This document shows, piece by piece, positions 1 to 7,287 of a DNA stretch of 64,000 nt. This stretch comes from Paracoccus aminovorans. GTDB taxonomy: Bacteria > Pseudomonadota > Alphaproteobacteria > Rhodobacterales > Rhodobacteraceae. Within the stretch, counting starts at the first letter, position 1, and each line of letters starts with the position of its first letter. The DNA lies in assembly GCF_001546115.1 (NCBI RefSeq), contig NZ_KQ955210.1, positions 409,383-473,382 on the forward strand, written 5' to 3'. The notes beneath the pieces are model-generated. The model ran no database searches. It saw only the letters and a program-made list of their open reading frames with translations, and had not been told where the DNA came from. A program made the translations under genes and the position numbers.

Positions 1-491
1 CGCCCCAGTTCACCGAGCAGGGCATTGACGAAATCGGCCGAGATCGAGGCATCGGTGCGCGTCGGCTTGCGCGCCGGGGCGGGGCGGGCGGTGACACGGC
101 CGATCGCCTGCATCTCGATCAGCGAGGCCAGCAGATTGGGGCAGATCGCGGCAACCCCGATGGCATCACGTCGCCCCTCGATCACGGCGAGCAGGGCGCG
201 TTCCGGCAGGATCTCCGGCAGTTCCGACAGGGTCATGCGCGCCAGTTCGACCTTTTCGACGAAGACCGGCAATTGGGCCTGGCGTTCCGCCGCCCGGCCG
301 AGCGCGGTCGCGGCCGCCCGCTCCAGCCGAAACTCGGCCGGTGTCGCGATTGCCGATTGGGCGCGGGCGTTGCCGCGCGCCGCGATCCAGCGGTGAAGCA
401 CGGGAGCACCCGCCGCAAGCGCGGGCCCGCTGCCTGCTGCCGGTCCGGTGCTGTCGGGGCCACCCGCCTGTTCCGTTGCTGCGCTGTTCAT
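1..491 (-). CDS. FliM/FliN-family flagellar motor switch protein, N-terminal part
   Basis: The visible 163 residues start at an ATG (complement of 489-491) and continue past base 1, so the C-terminal half is missing. The first ~30 residues are Gly/Ala/Pro-rich. From about residue 88 the sequence resembles the CheC-like middle domain of FliM: LSELPEILPE, then EGRRDAIGVAAICPNLL, then IEMQAIGRV, then a T-R-T-D step before an F-V-N-A-L-L helix. In the family this protein sits in the flagellar C-ring and binds phospho-CheY. It follows the symporter-kinase gene in the same direction after about 60 bp. The family call rests on pattern memory of this middle domain; the SpoA region that would confirm it lies outside the window. 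Confidence 0.5.
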   Translation of the reverse strand, partial: MNSAATEQAGGPDSTGPAAGSGPALAAGAPVLHRWIAARGNARAQSAIATPAEFRLERAAATALGRAAERQAQLPVFVEKVELARMTLSELPEILPERALLAVIEGRRDAIGVAAICPNLLASLIEMQAIGRVTARPAPARKPTRTDASISADFVNALLGELG

Positions 492-551
492 AACCCACGC
501 GAATCCATAACGACTTTCGCGCAACATGCCATGCACAGGTTGCCAAATGGT

Positions 552-3209
552 TTAACGCGCCGCATTTTCATCATTTTCCGCCCGGCGCGCGGGGCGCGGC
601 GGCAGCGAAATACGGAAGCAGGCGCCGCCTTGGCCGGGCAGGTAAGCGATCGAGCCGCCCAGGAACTCCATGATTTCCTTGCAGATCGCCAGGCCCAGCC
701 CGGCACCGCCGGCCCTGGCGGGATCGTTCAGCCTCGCGAACTTCTCGAAGATCAGCGCCTGGTTGCCGGCGCTGATGCCGGGGCCGTTGTCGGCGATATC
801 GATCTCGGTGCCGCCGTCCGGGCTGCGGCGGCAGTCGATGCGGATCTGCGGCGCCTCGGCGCTGCAATATTTGCGCGCATTCGTGATCACATTGATCAGG
901 ACCTGAAGCAGCCGGTCCTGATCCGTGATCACAGGCAGGTGCTCGGCGGCGATATTGCGGCGGATGGCGAAGTCGCGCCCGGAGGCTGCGGCGCCGGCCG
1001 AGGCGAGCGCGCGCTCGATCAGGTCGTGCAGGTTGAAGACGCCGGGCTTCAGCCGCGCCTTGCCGGCCTCGAGCACGGAAAGATCCAGCAGGTCGTCCAG
1101 CAGACGGGTCATGCGGCCGGCCTCGTCATGGATGATGCCGGCAAAGCGGGCGCGTTCCTCGGTCGGAAGATCCGGCTCCATCAGGAATTCGGAAAAGGCG
1201 CGGATCGAGGTCATCGGCGTGCGCAGCTCATGGCTGATCTGGCCAAGGAAAGCGTCCTTCTGCGCGGAAAGCGCGGTGAGTTTCTCGTTGCTTTCCCGCA
1301 GCATGGCGGCGGTTCTTGCCAGTTCGGCCGAGGTGTTCTCCAGCCGCCGGTTGTCTTCGCGCGCGCGGCTGGCCTCGCCCGCCACCTCCATCAGGTCCGA
1401 CACGGTGACCCCGCCGCGCCCGCCGACGCGGGTCATCAGCGCCGCGGCGGTGGCGGCGCCGACGGTGCCGGCCAGCAGCCGCTCGAAATCGGCGAGGAAG
1501 CGCGGCGTCAGGTCGGGCAGGTAACCGCCCTTGCCCTGGCTTTCGGCGGCGCGGCGAAAGGTTTCCAGCGCGTGGTCGTTGCCCCAGAGCCGCCCGGCCA
1601 GCGTCAGCAGCGCCTCGGGCTGCACGGCCGGGGCGCCGTCGCCGGGCGCGGCGTCGGGCGCGACGGCGTGGACGAAGGACAGCGACTGCAGCCGCTCGGC
1701 CGGTTCGGGGAAATCCATCAGCGAGATCAGCACCAGAAGCAGCAGGTTCACCGCCAGCGCCAGCAGCACGGCACCGGCGAAGGGGTCGATGCCTGCGGGC
1801 ATCGCCGGCTGCGCCAGAAGCCCCAGCGAGGGCAGGAAGACCAGCAGCGTCCAGATCAGCGTGCCGCCGACCACGCCGGCAATGGCGCCGCGCCGCGTGG
1901 CGCCGCGCCACAAAAGCCCCGCGACCAGCGCCGGCAGCACCTGCGCCATGCCGGAAAAGGCCACCGTGCCCATGGCGGCCAGGGCCGAAGTGCCGCCCGA
2001 CATGCGGTGGTAAAGCCAGCCCGCGCCGATGATCGCAAGGATCGCCAGCCGGCGGGCGTTGAGCATCAGCGTGCCCAGATCCTCGGGCGCGCGCGCCGGC
2101 CCGGCCAGCGCCGCCTGGCGCAGCCGCAGCCACAGCGGCACCAGCCAATGGTTCGCCATCATCGTCGACAGCGCGATGGCACTGACCACGACCATGGACA
2201 TGGCCGAGGAAAACCCGCCCAGGAAGACCAGCGTCGCCAGGGCCTCGCGGCCCTGCGACAGCGGCAGGTCCAGCACGTAAAGGTCGGGATTGGCGCCCTT
2301 GGGCAGGATGTCGGCGCCGACCACGGCGATGGGCAGCACCAGGAAGGACATCAGCGCCAGATAGGCCGGAAAGGCCCAGCCGGCCTGGCGCAGCCGGTCC
2401 TCGTCGCTGGCCTCGACCACCAGGACGTGGAACATGCGCGGCAGCACCATCACCGCCGCGCCCGACAGCAGGATCAGCGTGAACCAGCGCTCGGGGTTGA
2501 TCGGCCAGCCCTCGCCGCCGGCCGAGACGGACATGCGGTCGATGCGTGCCAGCACGTCGGCGGGGCCGTCGGCGATGCCCCAGATCACGAAGACCCCGAC
2601 CGCGACGAAGGCGGCGAGCTTGACCACCGCCTCGACGGCGATGGCGATGACGACGCCGTGGTGGCGCTCGTCCACCGCAAGGTTGCGGGTGCCGAACAGG
2701 ATGGCGAAGGCCGCGAGCCCCAGCGCCACCCAGACCGAGACATTGCGCGGCAGCGCGTGCTCGGGCGTGGCAAAGGCCGACAGCGCCATCGAGACCGACT
2801 GCAATTGCAGCGCGATATAGGGCGTCGCCGCCATTACCCCGATCAGCGTGACCAGCGCGGCCAGCCCCGCCGACTTGCCGAAGCGGCTGGAGATCAGGTC
2901 GGCGATCGAGGTCACGCGATGCATCCGCGCCACCCGCACCAGCCGGCGCAAGCCCCACCAAGCGCCGGAAAACACGATGCCGGGACCAAGATAGATGGTC
3001 AGGAATTCCAGCCCCGAGCGGCTGGCGTAGCCCACCGCGCCGTAAAACGTCCAGGCCGAGCAATAGACCGAGAGCGACAGCGTATAGATCACCGGCCGGT
3101 CCATCCAGCGCCAGCGCCCGGCGGCGGCGGCGCGGTCGGCGGCATGGGCCAGAAGGAACATCAGCGCCACATAGGCCACCGAAGCGGCGACCAGGGATTC
3201 AGGCGTCAT
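552..3209 (-). CDS. Sodium:solute symporter fused to a sensor histidine kinase
   Basis: The protein has 885 residues. Residues 1-~500 are a PutP/SSS-type multi-span membrane transporter domain, with early segments such as YCSAWTFYGAVGYASR and LQLQSVSMAL typical of this group. A coiled-coil linker (~605-655) leads into a HisKA domain with SHELRTP (His660) and an HATPase domain with DNGPGIS and GAGLGLAI. It is therefore a membrane sensor kinase that probably reads its ligand through the transporter domain, as CrbS does for acetate metabolism in gamma-proteobacteria. No C-terminal receiver is fused; a separate 118-residue receiver is encoded upstream. The ATG at 3209 was chosen over longer frames because GGAGGACGAGG lies directly before it. 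It overlaps the small membrane gene by 11 bp, so the two are probably translationally coupled. The ligand is unknown. Confidence 0.85.
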   Translation of the reverse strand: MTPESLVAASVAYVALMFLLAHAADRAAAAGRWRWMDRPVIYTLSLSVYCSAWTFYGAVGYASRSGLEFLTIYLGPGIVFSGAWWGLRRLVRVARMHRVTSIADLISSRFGKSAGLAALVTLIGVMAATPYIALQLQSVSMALSAFATPEHALPRNVSVWVALGLAAFAILFGTRNLAVDERHHGVVIAIAVEAVVKLAAFVAVGVFVIWGIADGPADVLARIDRMSVSAGGEGWPINPERWFTLILLSGAAVMVLPRMFHVLVVEASDEDRLRQAGWAFPAYLALMSFLVLPIAVVGADILPKGANPDLYVLDLPLSQGREALATLVFLGGFSSAMSMVVVSAIALSTMMANHWLVPLWLRLRQAALAGPARAPEDLGTLMLNARRLAILAIIGAGWLYHRMSGGTSALAAMGTVAFSGMAQVLPALVAGLLWRGATRRGAIAGVVGGTLIWTLLVFLPSLGLLAQPAMPAGIDPFAGAVLLALAVNLLLLVLISLMDFPEPAERLQSLSFVHAVAPDAAPGDGAPAVQPEALLTLAGRLWGNDHALETFRRAAESQGKGGYLPDLTPRFLADFERLLAGTVGAATAAALMTRVGGRGGVTVSDLMEVAGEASRAREDNRRLENTSAELARTAAMLRESNEKLTALSAQKDAFLGQISHELRTPMTSIRAFSEFLMEPDLPTEERARFAGIIHDEAGRMTRLLDDLLDLSVLEAGKARLKPGVFNLHDLIERALASAGAAASGRDFAIRRNIAAEHLPVITDQDRLLQVLINVITNARKYCSAEAPQIRIDCRRSPDGGTEIDIADNGPGISAGNQALIFEKFARLNDPARAGGAGLGLAICKEIMEFLGGSIAYLPGQGGACFRISLPPRPARRAENDENAAR

Positions 3210-3453
3210 CCTCGTCCTCCGCCGAGGGCCGTCCCAGCGCGCGATGCAGCGCGGCGGTCGCGGCGATGGCCAGCGCCCAGGCCACCGCCAGCCAGACCGC
3301 GCCGCGGGCATAGCTGAAATGCTGCGGCAGCCAGATCGGCGGGATCAGCACCAGCGCCGCGAACAGCACCGGGACCAGCCGGGTCGCCTCGGCCAGCCGG
3401 CGGCGGCGATAGGCGGTGCGGCCCAGGAACAGGCGGGGCGGGCGCAGCCTCAT
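3199..3453 (-). CDS. Small two-helix membrane protein, likely partner of the symporter-kinase
   Basis: This 84-residue frame starts at an ATG whose last bases overlap the stop of the upstream receiver gene (ATGA) and ends 11 bp inside the symporter-kinase gene. The N-terminus is basic (RTAYRRRRLAEATR), followed by two hydrophobic segments (about residues 25-43 and 51-68) and an acidic tail EDEDDA. Size, topology and position recall the small DUF485 and DUF4212 proteins encoded next to ActP-type and other SSS transporters, although I cannot assign it to either family. The inference is a small subunit or assembly partner of the downstream transporter-kinase. Confidence 0.6.
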   Translation of the reverse strand: MRLRPPRLFLGRTAYRRRRLAEATRLVPVLFAALVLIPPIWLPQHFSYARGAVWLAVAWALAIAATAALHRALGRPSAEDEDDA

Positions 3454-3806
3454 GCCTGCTCCAGCAATTCGCGCACCACGGCGCGCAGATCGGCATTGGC
3501 GAAGGGCTTGGGCAGCACGCGGTCGGCGCCGGGCGGCAGGTTGGCGGTGCCGCGCGCCGACAGGAGCAGCACCGGCAGCGCTGCGAGGGCAGGGTCGGCG
3601 CGCAGGTCGGCCAGGATCTCGGCGCCGGACCGGCCGGGCAGCATCAGGTCCAGGATCAGCATGCGCGGCGCCAGCGCCCGGATGCGCTCCAGCGCGCCGG
3701 TGCCCTCGGGCCATTGCTCGCAGCCCCAACCGTCGCGGGTCAGGATGAAGCGCACCGCCTCGGCGATGCTGGGCTCGTCCTCGATCAGCAGCACGTCGAC
3801 GCTCAT
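3450..3806 (-). CDS. Single-domain response regulator (stand-alone receiver)
   Basis: The protein has 118 residues and consists only of a receiver domain, with no output domain. The acidic pocket is Glu9/Asp10, the phospho-acceptor is Asp53 in LILDLMLPG, the switch serine is Ser83 and the conserved lysine is Lys100 in LPKPF. A GGAGAA ribosome site precedes the ATG. It lies between the XRE regulator (22 bp upstream) and the small membrane protein (ATGA overlap). It is the obvious substrate for the symporter-linked kinase, and it must act by protein-protein contact, for example on the neighbouring XRE regulator, or as a phosphate sink. That pairing is inferred from gene order. Confidence 0.85.
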   Translation of the reverse strand: MSVDVLLIEDEPSIAEAVRFILTRDGWGCEQWPEGTGALERIRALAPRMLILDLMLPGRSGAEILADLRADPALAALPVLLLSARGTANLPPGADRVLPKPFANADLRAVVRELLEQA

Positions 3807-3828
3807 GCGCGGTTCTCCGGAATGGGGC

Positions 3829-5112
3829 TCATGCCGGGCCCAGGATCGAGGGTTCGTGCCGCGCCGGGCAGACCGTGCGCGGGCAGATCCGGCAGGCGGG
3901 ACCGACGCCGAGCGCCGGGCGCGCGTCCTGGGGCCCGGCGGGGCGGATCAGCATCTGCGCCCGGCTCAGCACCGGGCCGTCGAAACCCATCGGCAGCAGC
4001 CGCTCGGCCACCGCCCAGGCGGCGAAGCGGCGGCCGCCGGCGGTCTCGATCAGCCGCGCGACCGGCAGCTGCGGCTGGGCCAGGGCCTCGAACAGCGGCC
4101 AGAGCGCGCAGCCTTCGCCGGGGCGGGGCAGCTCGAAGCCGGGCGCGGCGTGGCGAAAGGGCGTGGCGCCCGAGCCGTCGCAGACGATCAGCCCGGCCTG
4201 GGCCCAGGGACCGGGGCGCAGCATGCCCAGCCGGCGCAGCACCAGCTCCAGCGGCCGGCCCAGCCGCGCCGCGATCAGCGCCGGGTCGCCGCCGGTCTCG
4301 CCGGCCTCGTCCACCGCCGCCGCCAGCGCCGCGTCGGGCAGGGCGGCGCGGTCGCGGGCCTGCGCCGCCAGCAGGTCGCGCGCCATCACCCGTGCCGCGT
4401 CCGAGGCCAGTTCGGCCGCATCGGCCGGGTCGGGCTCTCCGGCGGCGATCCAGGCCTCGACCTCTTCCTGCGGCGACATCGGCACGGCCTCGTCCTCGAA
4501 ACTGTCGAGATAGGCCACCAGCGATTGCGCGGTGCGCGACAGGCGCTGGCTGTCGCTGTCCAGGTTGGCGTGGAAGCGGTCGCGCCATTCGCTTTCGATT
4601 TCCGGCGTCTCGGCCAGGATGGTCGCGGTCGAGCGCAGCGCCGTCACTGCCGATTGCACCTCGTGCAGCGTGGTCAGCAGATAGGGGTCGCGGGTCATGC
4701 GGTCCGACAGCGCGACCAGCCGCCGTTCCAGCGCGTCGGCGCGGCGCACGGCCAGGGCCAGCACCGCCGCCCAGCCGGGAAAGCGGGCGGCGAATTCGGC
4801 GATCTGGTCCAGCTCGACCGGCTGCTCGCCCGCGCGCGCGGCCGCCTCGCGCAGGGCGCCGATCAGCGCCTCCTCGCGGTCCGAGGCAAGCTCGGTCGCG
4901 TCGATCTCCAACGCCTCGGCCAGCCGGGTCAGCAGCGCCTCGCCGACCGGGCGGCGGTTGTGCTCGATGAGGTTCAGATAGGCGGCCGAGATCTCGGCCC
5001 GCCGCGCCACCTCGGTCTGGCGCCGGCCGAGCGACAGGCGCCGCTCGCGGATGCGGGTGCCGATCAGCGGCCGGGCATGGGGCGAGCGGTGCGAGGCGGG
5101 CGGGCGCGCCAT
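3829..5112 (-). CDS. XRE-family regulator of the short-chain-fatty-acid (PccR/ScfR) type
   Basis: The protein has 427 residues. An N-terminal helix-turn-helix (about residues 16-72, with RIRERRLSLGRRQTEVAR and ISAAYLNLIEHNRRP) is followed by a long helical middle region and a C-terminal domain ending in the cysteine cluster CRICPRTVCPARH, typical of the DUF2083 short-chain-fatty-acid regulator domain. In Rhodobacter sphaeroides the relative PccR controls propionyl-CoA carboxylase in response to acyl-CoA. Full-length relatives often carry a zinc-peptidase-like M78 segment; no HExxH is seen here. Instead the middle (about 170-230) has an amphipathic pattern resembling the dimerisation helices of histidine kinases. 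Only 3 bp separate it from the LuxR gene upstream, so it is part of the signalling operon. Confidence 0.75.
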   Translation of the reverse strand: MARPPASHRSPHARPLIGTRIRERRLSLGRRQTEVARRAEISAAYLNLIEHNRRPVGEALLTRLAEALEIDATELASDREEALIGALREAAARAGEQPVELDQIAEFAARFPGWAAVLALAVRRADALERRLVALSDRMTRDPYLLTTLHEVQSAVTALRSTATILAETPEIESEWRDRFHANLDSDSQRLSRTAQSLVAYLDSFEDEAVPMSPQEEVEAWIAAGEPDPADAAELASDAARVMARDLLAAQARDRAALPDAALAAAVDEAGETGGDPALIAARLGRPLELVLRRLGMLRPGPWAQAGLIVCDGSGATPFRHAAPGFELPRPGEGCALWPLFEALAQPQLPVARLIETAGGRRFAAWAVAERLLPMGFDGPVLSRAQMLIRPAGPQDARPALGVGPACRICPRTVCPARHEPSILGPA

Positions 5113-5115
5113 GGC

Positions 5116-5799
5116 TCAGACCTCGTCCCGGCTTTCGTCGAGATGGCGCACGGCCTTGACCACCAGATCGGCCAGGCTGGTGGCGCCCAGCTTGTCCTTC
5201 AGCGTCTGGCTGACGTTCGAGACGGTCTTGTAGCTGATATTGGCGCGGGCGGCGATGTCGCGATAGCTGAGGCCGCTGGCGATGGCGCGCAAGATCTCCA
5301 GCTCGCGCGGGGTCAGGCGCGGGCGGGCGGGGGCGGCGCCGGGCCGCTCCATCAGCGCGATCTTGCGGGCGAGGTCGGCGGGGACGTAATCGCGCCCGGC
5401 GGCCAGTTCGCGCAGCGCCTCGCAGATCTCGGCCGAGGGCGAATCCTTCATCACGATGCCGTTGCAGCCGGCCTGCAAGGCGCGCCGGGCAATGAGCGGG
5501 CTGCGATGCATGGTAAAGACCAGGATCGGCAGTTCGGTCCCGGCGGCGCGCAGCCGCTCGATCAGCCGCACCCCGGCCAGCCGCGATTCGCCCATGGTCA
5601 GGTCGATCACCATCAGGTCCGGGGCCGCGCGCCGCCATGCCCGCCAGCCCTGCAAGGGCGTCGCCGCCGCGGTAATCCGACAGTCCAGCCGGCCTTTGGT
5701 GATCCATTCCCAGCCCTCGGCCACCACCGGGTGGTCGTCGACGATCAGCACCCGCAGGGCGGCGGGCTCGGCATCGGCGGCAGGGGCGCTGGCGTTCAT
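5116..5799 (-). CDS. NarL/LuxR-family response regulator (MoxX/FlhR-like)
   Basis: The protein has 227 residues. The receiver domain holds Asp21/Asp22, phospho-acceptor Asp66 (MVIDLTMGES) and Lys118 (VMKDS). A LuxR-type helix-turn-helix follows from about residue 160 (LTPRELEILRAIASG, DIAARANISYKTVSN). The ATG at 5799 overlaps the stop of the sensor kinase gene (ATGA) and has AGGAAACC upstream, so I prefer it to a start 15 codons earlier. The helix-turn-helix helix resembles MoxX and FlhR of methylotrophic Paracoccus, which control C1 oxidation genes. It is the cognate regulator of the adjacent kinase; its target genes are not evident in this window. Confidence 0.85.
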   Translation of the reverse strand: MNASAPAADAEPAALRVLIVDDHPVVAEGWEWITKGRLDCRITAAATPLQGWRAWRRAAPDLMVIDLTMGESRLAGVRLIERLRAAGTELPILVFTMHRSPLIARRALQAGCNGIVMKDSPSAEICEALRELAAGRDYVPADLARKIALMERPGAAPARPRLTPRELEILRAIASGLSYRDIAARANISYKTVSNVSQTLKDKLGATSLADLVVKAVRHLDESRDEV

Positions 5800-7208
5800 C
5801 AATCGGTTTCCTGGTCCTGCGGTCCGGCCAGAGTCAGCCGGCATTCGGTCACGGTCATGGCGCCGTCGCGGCGGGGCGGCGTGTAGTCTCCGCCAAGCGC
5901 GCTGGCGCGGTCGCGCATGCCGGTCTGGCCCAGCCCCTTGCGGCCGGCGGGCCGGGGGCCGGCGCCGTCGTCCTCGACCCGGGCCAGCAGCGCGGCGCCG
6001 GGTGCCGTGGCCAGCGCGACCCCGACCCGCGTCGGACGGGCGTGGCGCAGCGCGTTCAGCACGCTTTCGCGCACGAAGCGGAACAGCGCCACCCGCGCCG
6101 CCTCGTCGGCCGCGGGCAGGTCCTGCGGCGCATCGAGCGCGAATTCGACCTCGGGCGCCATGTCGGCGAATTCGAACAGCAGCTCCTGCAGCATTTCGGC
6201 CAAGCTCGCGCCCTCGGCCGGCGACAGGCGCAGGTCGTCGATGGCGGCGCGCGCGCTGGCCCGGATCGCCGCCGCATGGCGCGAGACCGCCGCCAGCGCC
6301 CCCGCCAGGGCCGGGTCGGCGGCCCCGCCGGCGCGTTCCCCGGCTTGGTCGATGGCGGCTTGCAGCGCGAAAAGCTGCGGGCCGACGCCGTCGTGCAGGT
6401 CGCTGGCGATGCGGGCGCGCTCGGATTCGGCCAGGGTCATCATCCGGCCCTGAAGGCGGCGGTTCTCGGCCCGCTCGCGTGCCAGATGGCTGGCCAACGC
6501 ATTCACCCCGTCGCTGAGCTGGCCCAGCTCGGCCAGCCCGGTCTGCGGCGCCCGCACGGCCAGGTCCCCCGCCCGCATCCGCGCCAGCGCCGCGCCCAGC
6601 ACCCCCAGCCGGCGCAGCACCAGCCCGGTGATTGCCATGGTCACGCCCAGCACCGCCAGCGCCATGCCGCCCAGCAGCGGCAGCATCAGCCGGAAATCGG
6701 CCCAGGCCTCGGCGATCTCGTCGCCGGGATCGGTGCGGATCTCGAGCACGCCCAGCACGTTCGGATATTGCGAGACCGGGATCAGGTCGGCCCGCGGGGC
6801 CGGGCGCAGCAGGGCGGCGAACCAGCCCGGCGGCGGGTCGCGCGGGGGCTGCGGCGCCAGTGGCAAGGCCACCGGCCGGCCGGTGGCGTCGCGCAGCTCG
6901 GCCGAGACATGGCGCTGCGATTCGATGTCGGCGGCGATCTGGCGCGCCTCGGCCATCATGTCGCGACGCTCGAAGGCGGTGGGCAGGCGCATGGTGGCAA
7001 AGGCATTGGCCAGCCCGAAGGCGGCCTCGGTCTCGGCGCGCACGGCGGCGCGGGCGTTCAGCATCAGCACCGAGACGACGATGGCAAAGATCGCGAGCCA
7101 GGCCAGCGTCGCGCCCCCCAGCGCCAGCGGGCGCAGCGCCACGCCATGCGGGCGGGGGCGTGCCTCATCCGCCTGCCGCACCCCTGCGATCTGGCCGGTC
7201 GCCTCCAT
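5799..7208 (-). CDS. NarX-type sensor histidine kinase with LapD/MoxY periplasmic domain
   Basis: The protein has 469 residues. A first membrane segment (about 27-50) leads into a periplasmic domain (about 51-172) with EIRTDPGDEIAEAW near its end, as in the LapD/MoxY N-terminal domain. A second membrane segment follows (about 173-197), then a HAMP linker with a coiled coil, a HisKA_3 motif ARIASDLHDGVGPQL (His272) and a small HATPase domain ending in GLGQTGMRDRA. GGAGGGG precedes the ATG. It is the first gene of the six-gene minus-strand operon and its stop overlaps the LuxR regulator start. The relatives MoxY and FlhS respond to C1 metabolites; the signal here is not known. Confidence 0.85.
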   Translation of the reverse strand: MEATGQIAGVRQADEARPRPHGVALRPLALGGATLAWLAIFAIVVSVLMLNARAAVRAETEAAFGLANAFATMRLPTAFERRDMMAEARQIAADIESQRHVSAELRDATGRPVALPLAPQPPRDPPPGWFAALLRPAPRADLIPVSQYPNVLGVLEIRTDPGDEIAEAWADFRLMLPLLGGMALAVLGVTMAITGLVLRRLGVLGAALARMRAGDLAVRAPQTGLAELGQLSDGVNALASHLARERAENRRLQGRMMTLAESERARIASDLHDGVGPQLFALQAAIDQAGERAGGAADPALAGALAAVSRHAAAIRASARAAIDDLRLSPAEGASLAEMLQELLFEFADMAPEVEFALDAPQDLPAADEAARVALFRFVRESVLNALRHARPTRVGVALATAPGAALLARVEDDGAGPRPAGRKGLGQTGMRDRASALGGDYTPPRRDGAMTVTECRLTLAGPQDQETD

Positions 7209-7254
7209 GTCCCCTCCTGCGGCCCCTTGGCGAAAGACTAGGCCGGCGCGCGAA

Positions 7255-7270
7255 AGCCCGCAAGCGGGCT
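7255..7270 (-). terminator. Possible short hairpin between efflux operon and sensor operon
   Basis: AGCCCGC and GCGGGCT form a perfect 7-bp inverted repeat with a 2-base spacer, 17 bp beyond the RND pump stop codon. Only three T residues follow on the minus strand, so it is at best a weak intrinsic terminator separating two co-directional transcription units. Confidence 0.3.
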
Positions 7271-7287
7271 GGCGCGGGCAGGCCAGG

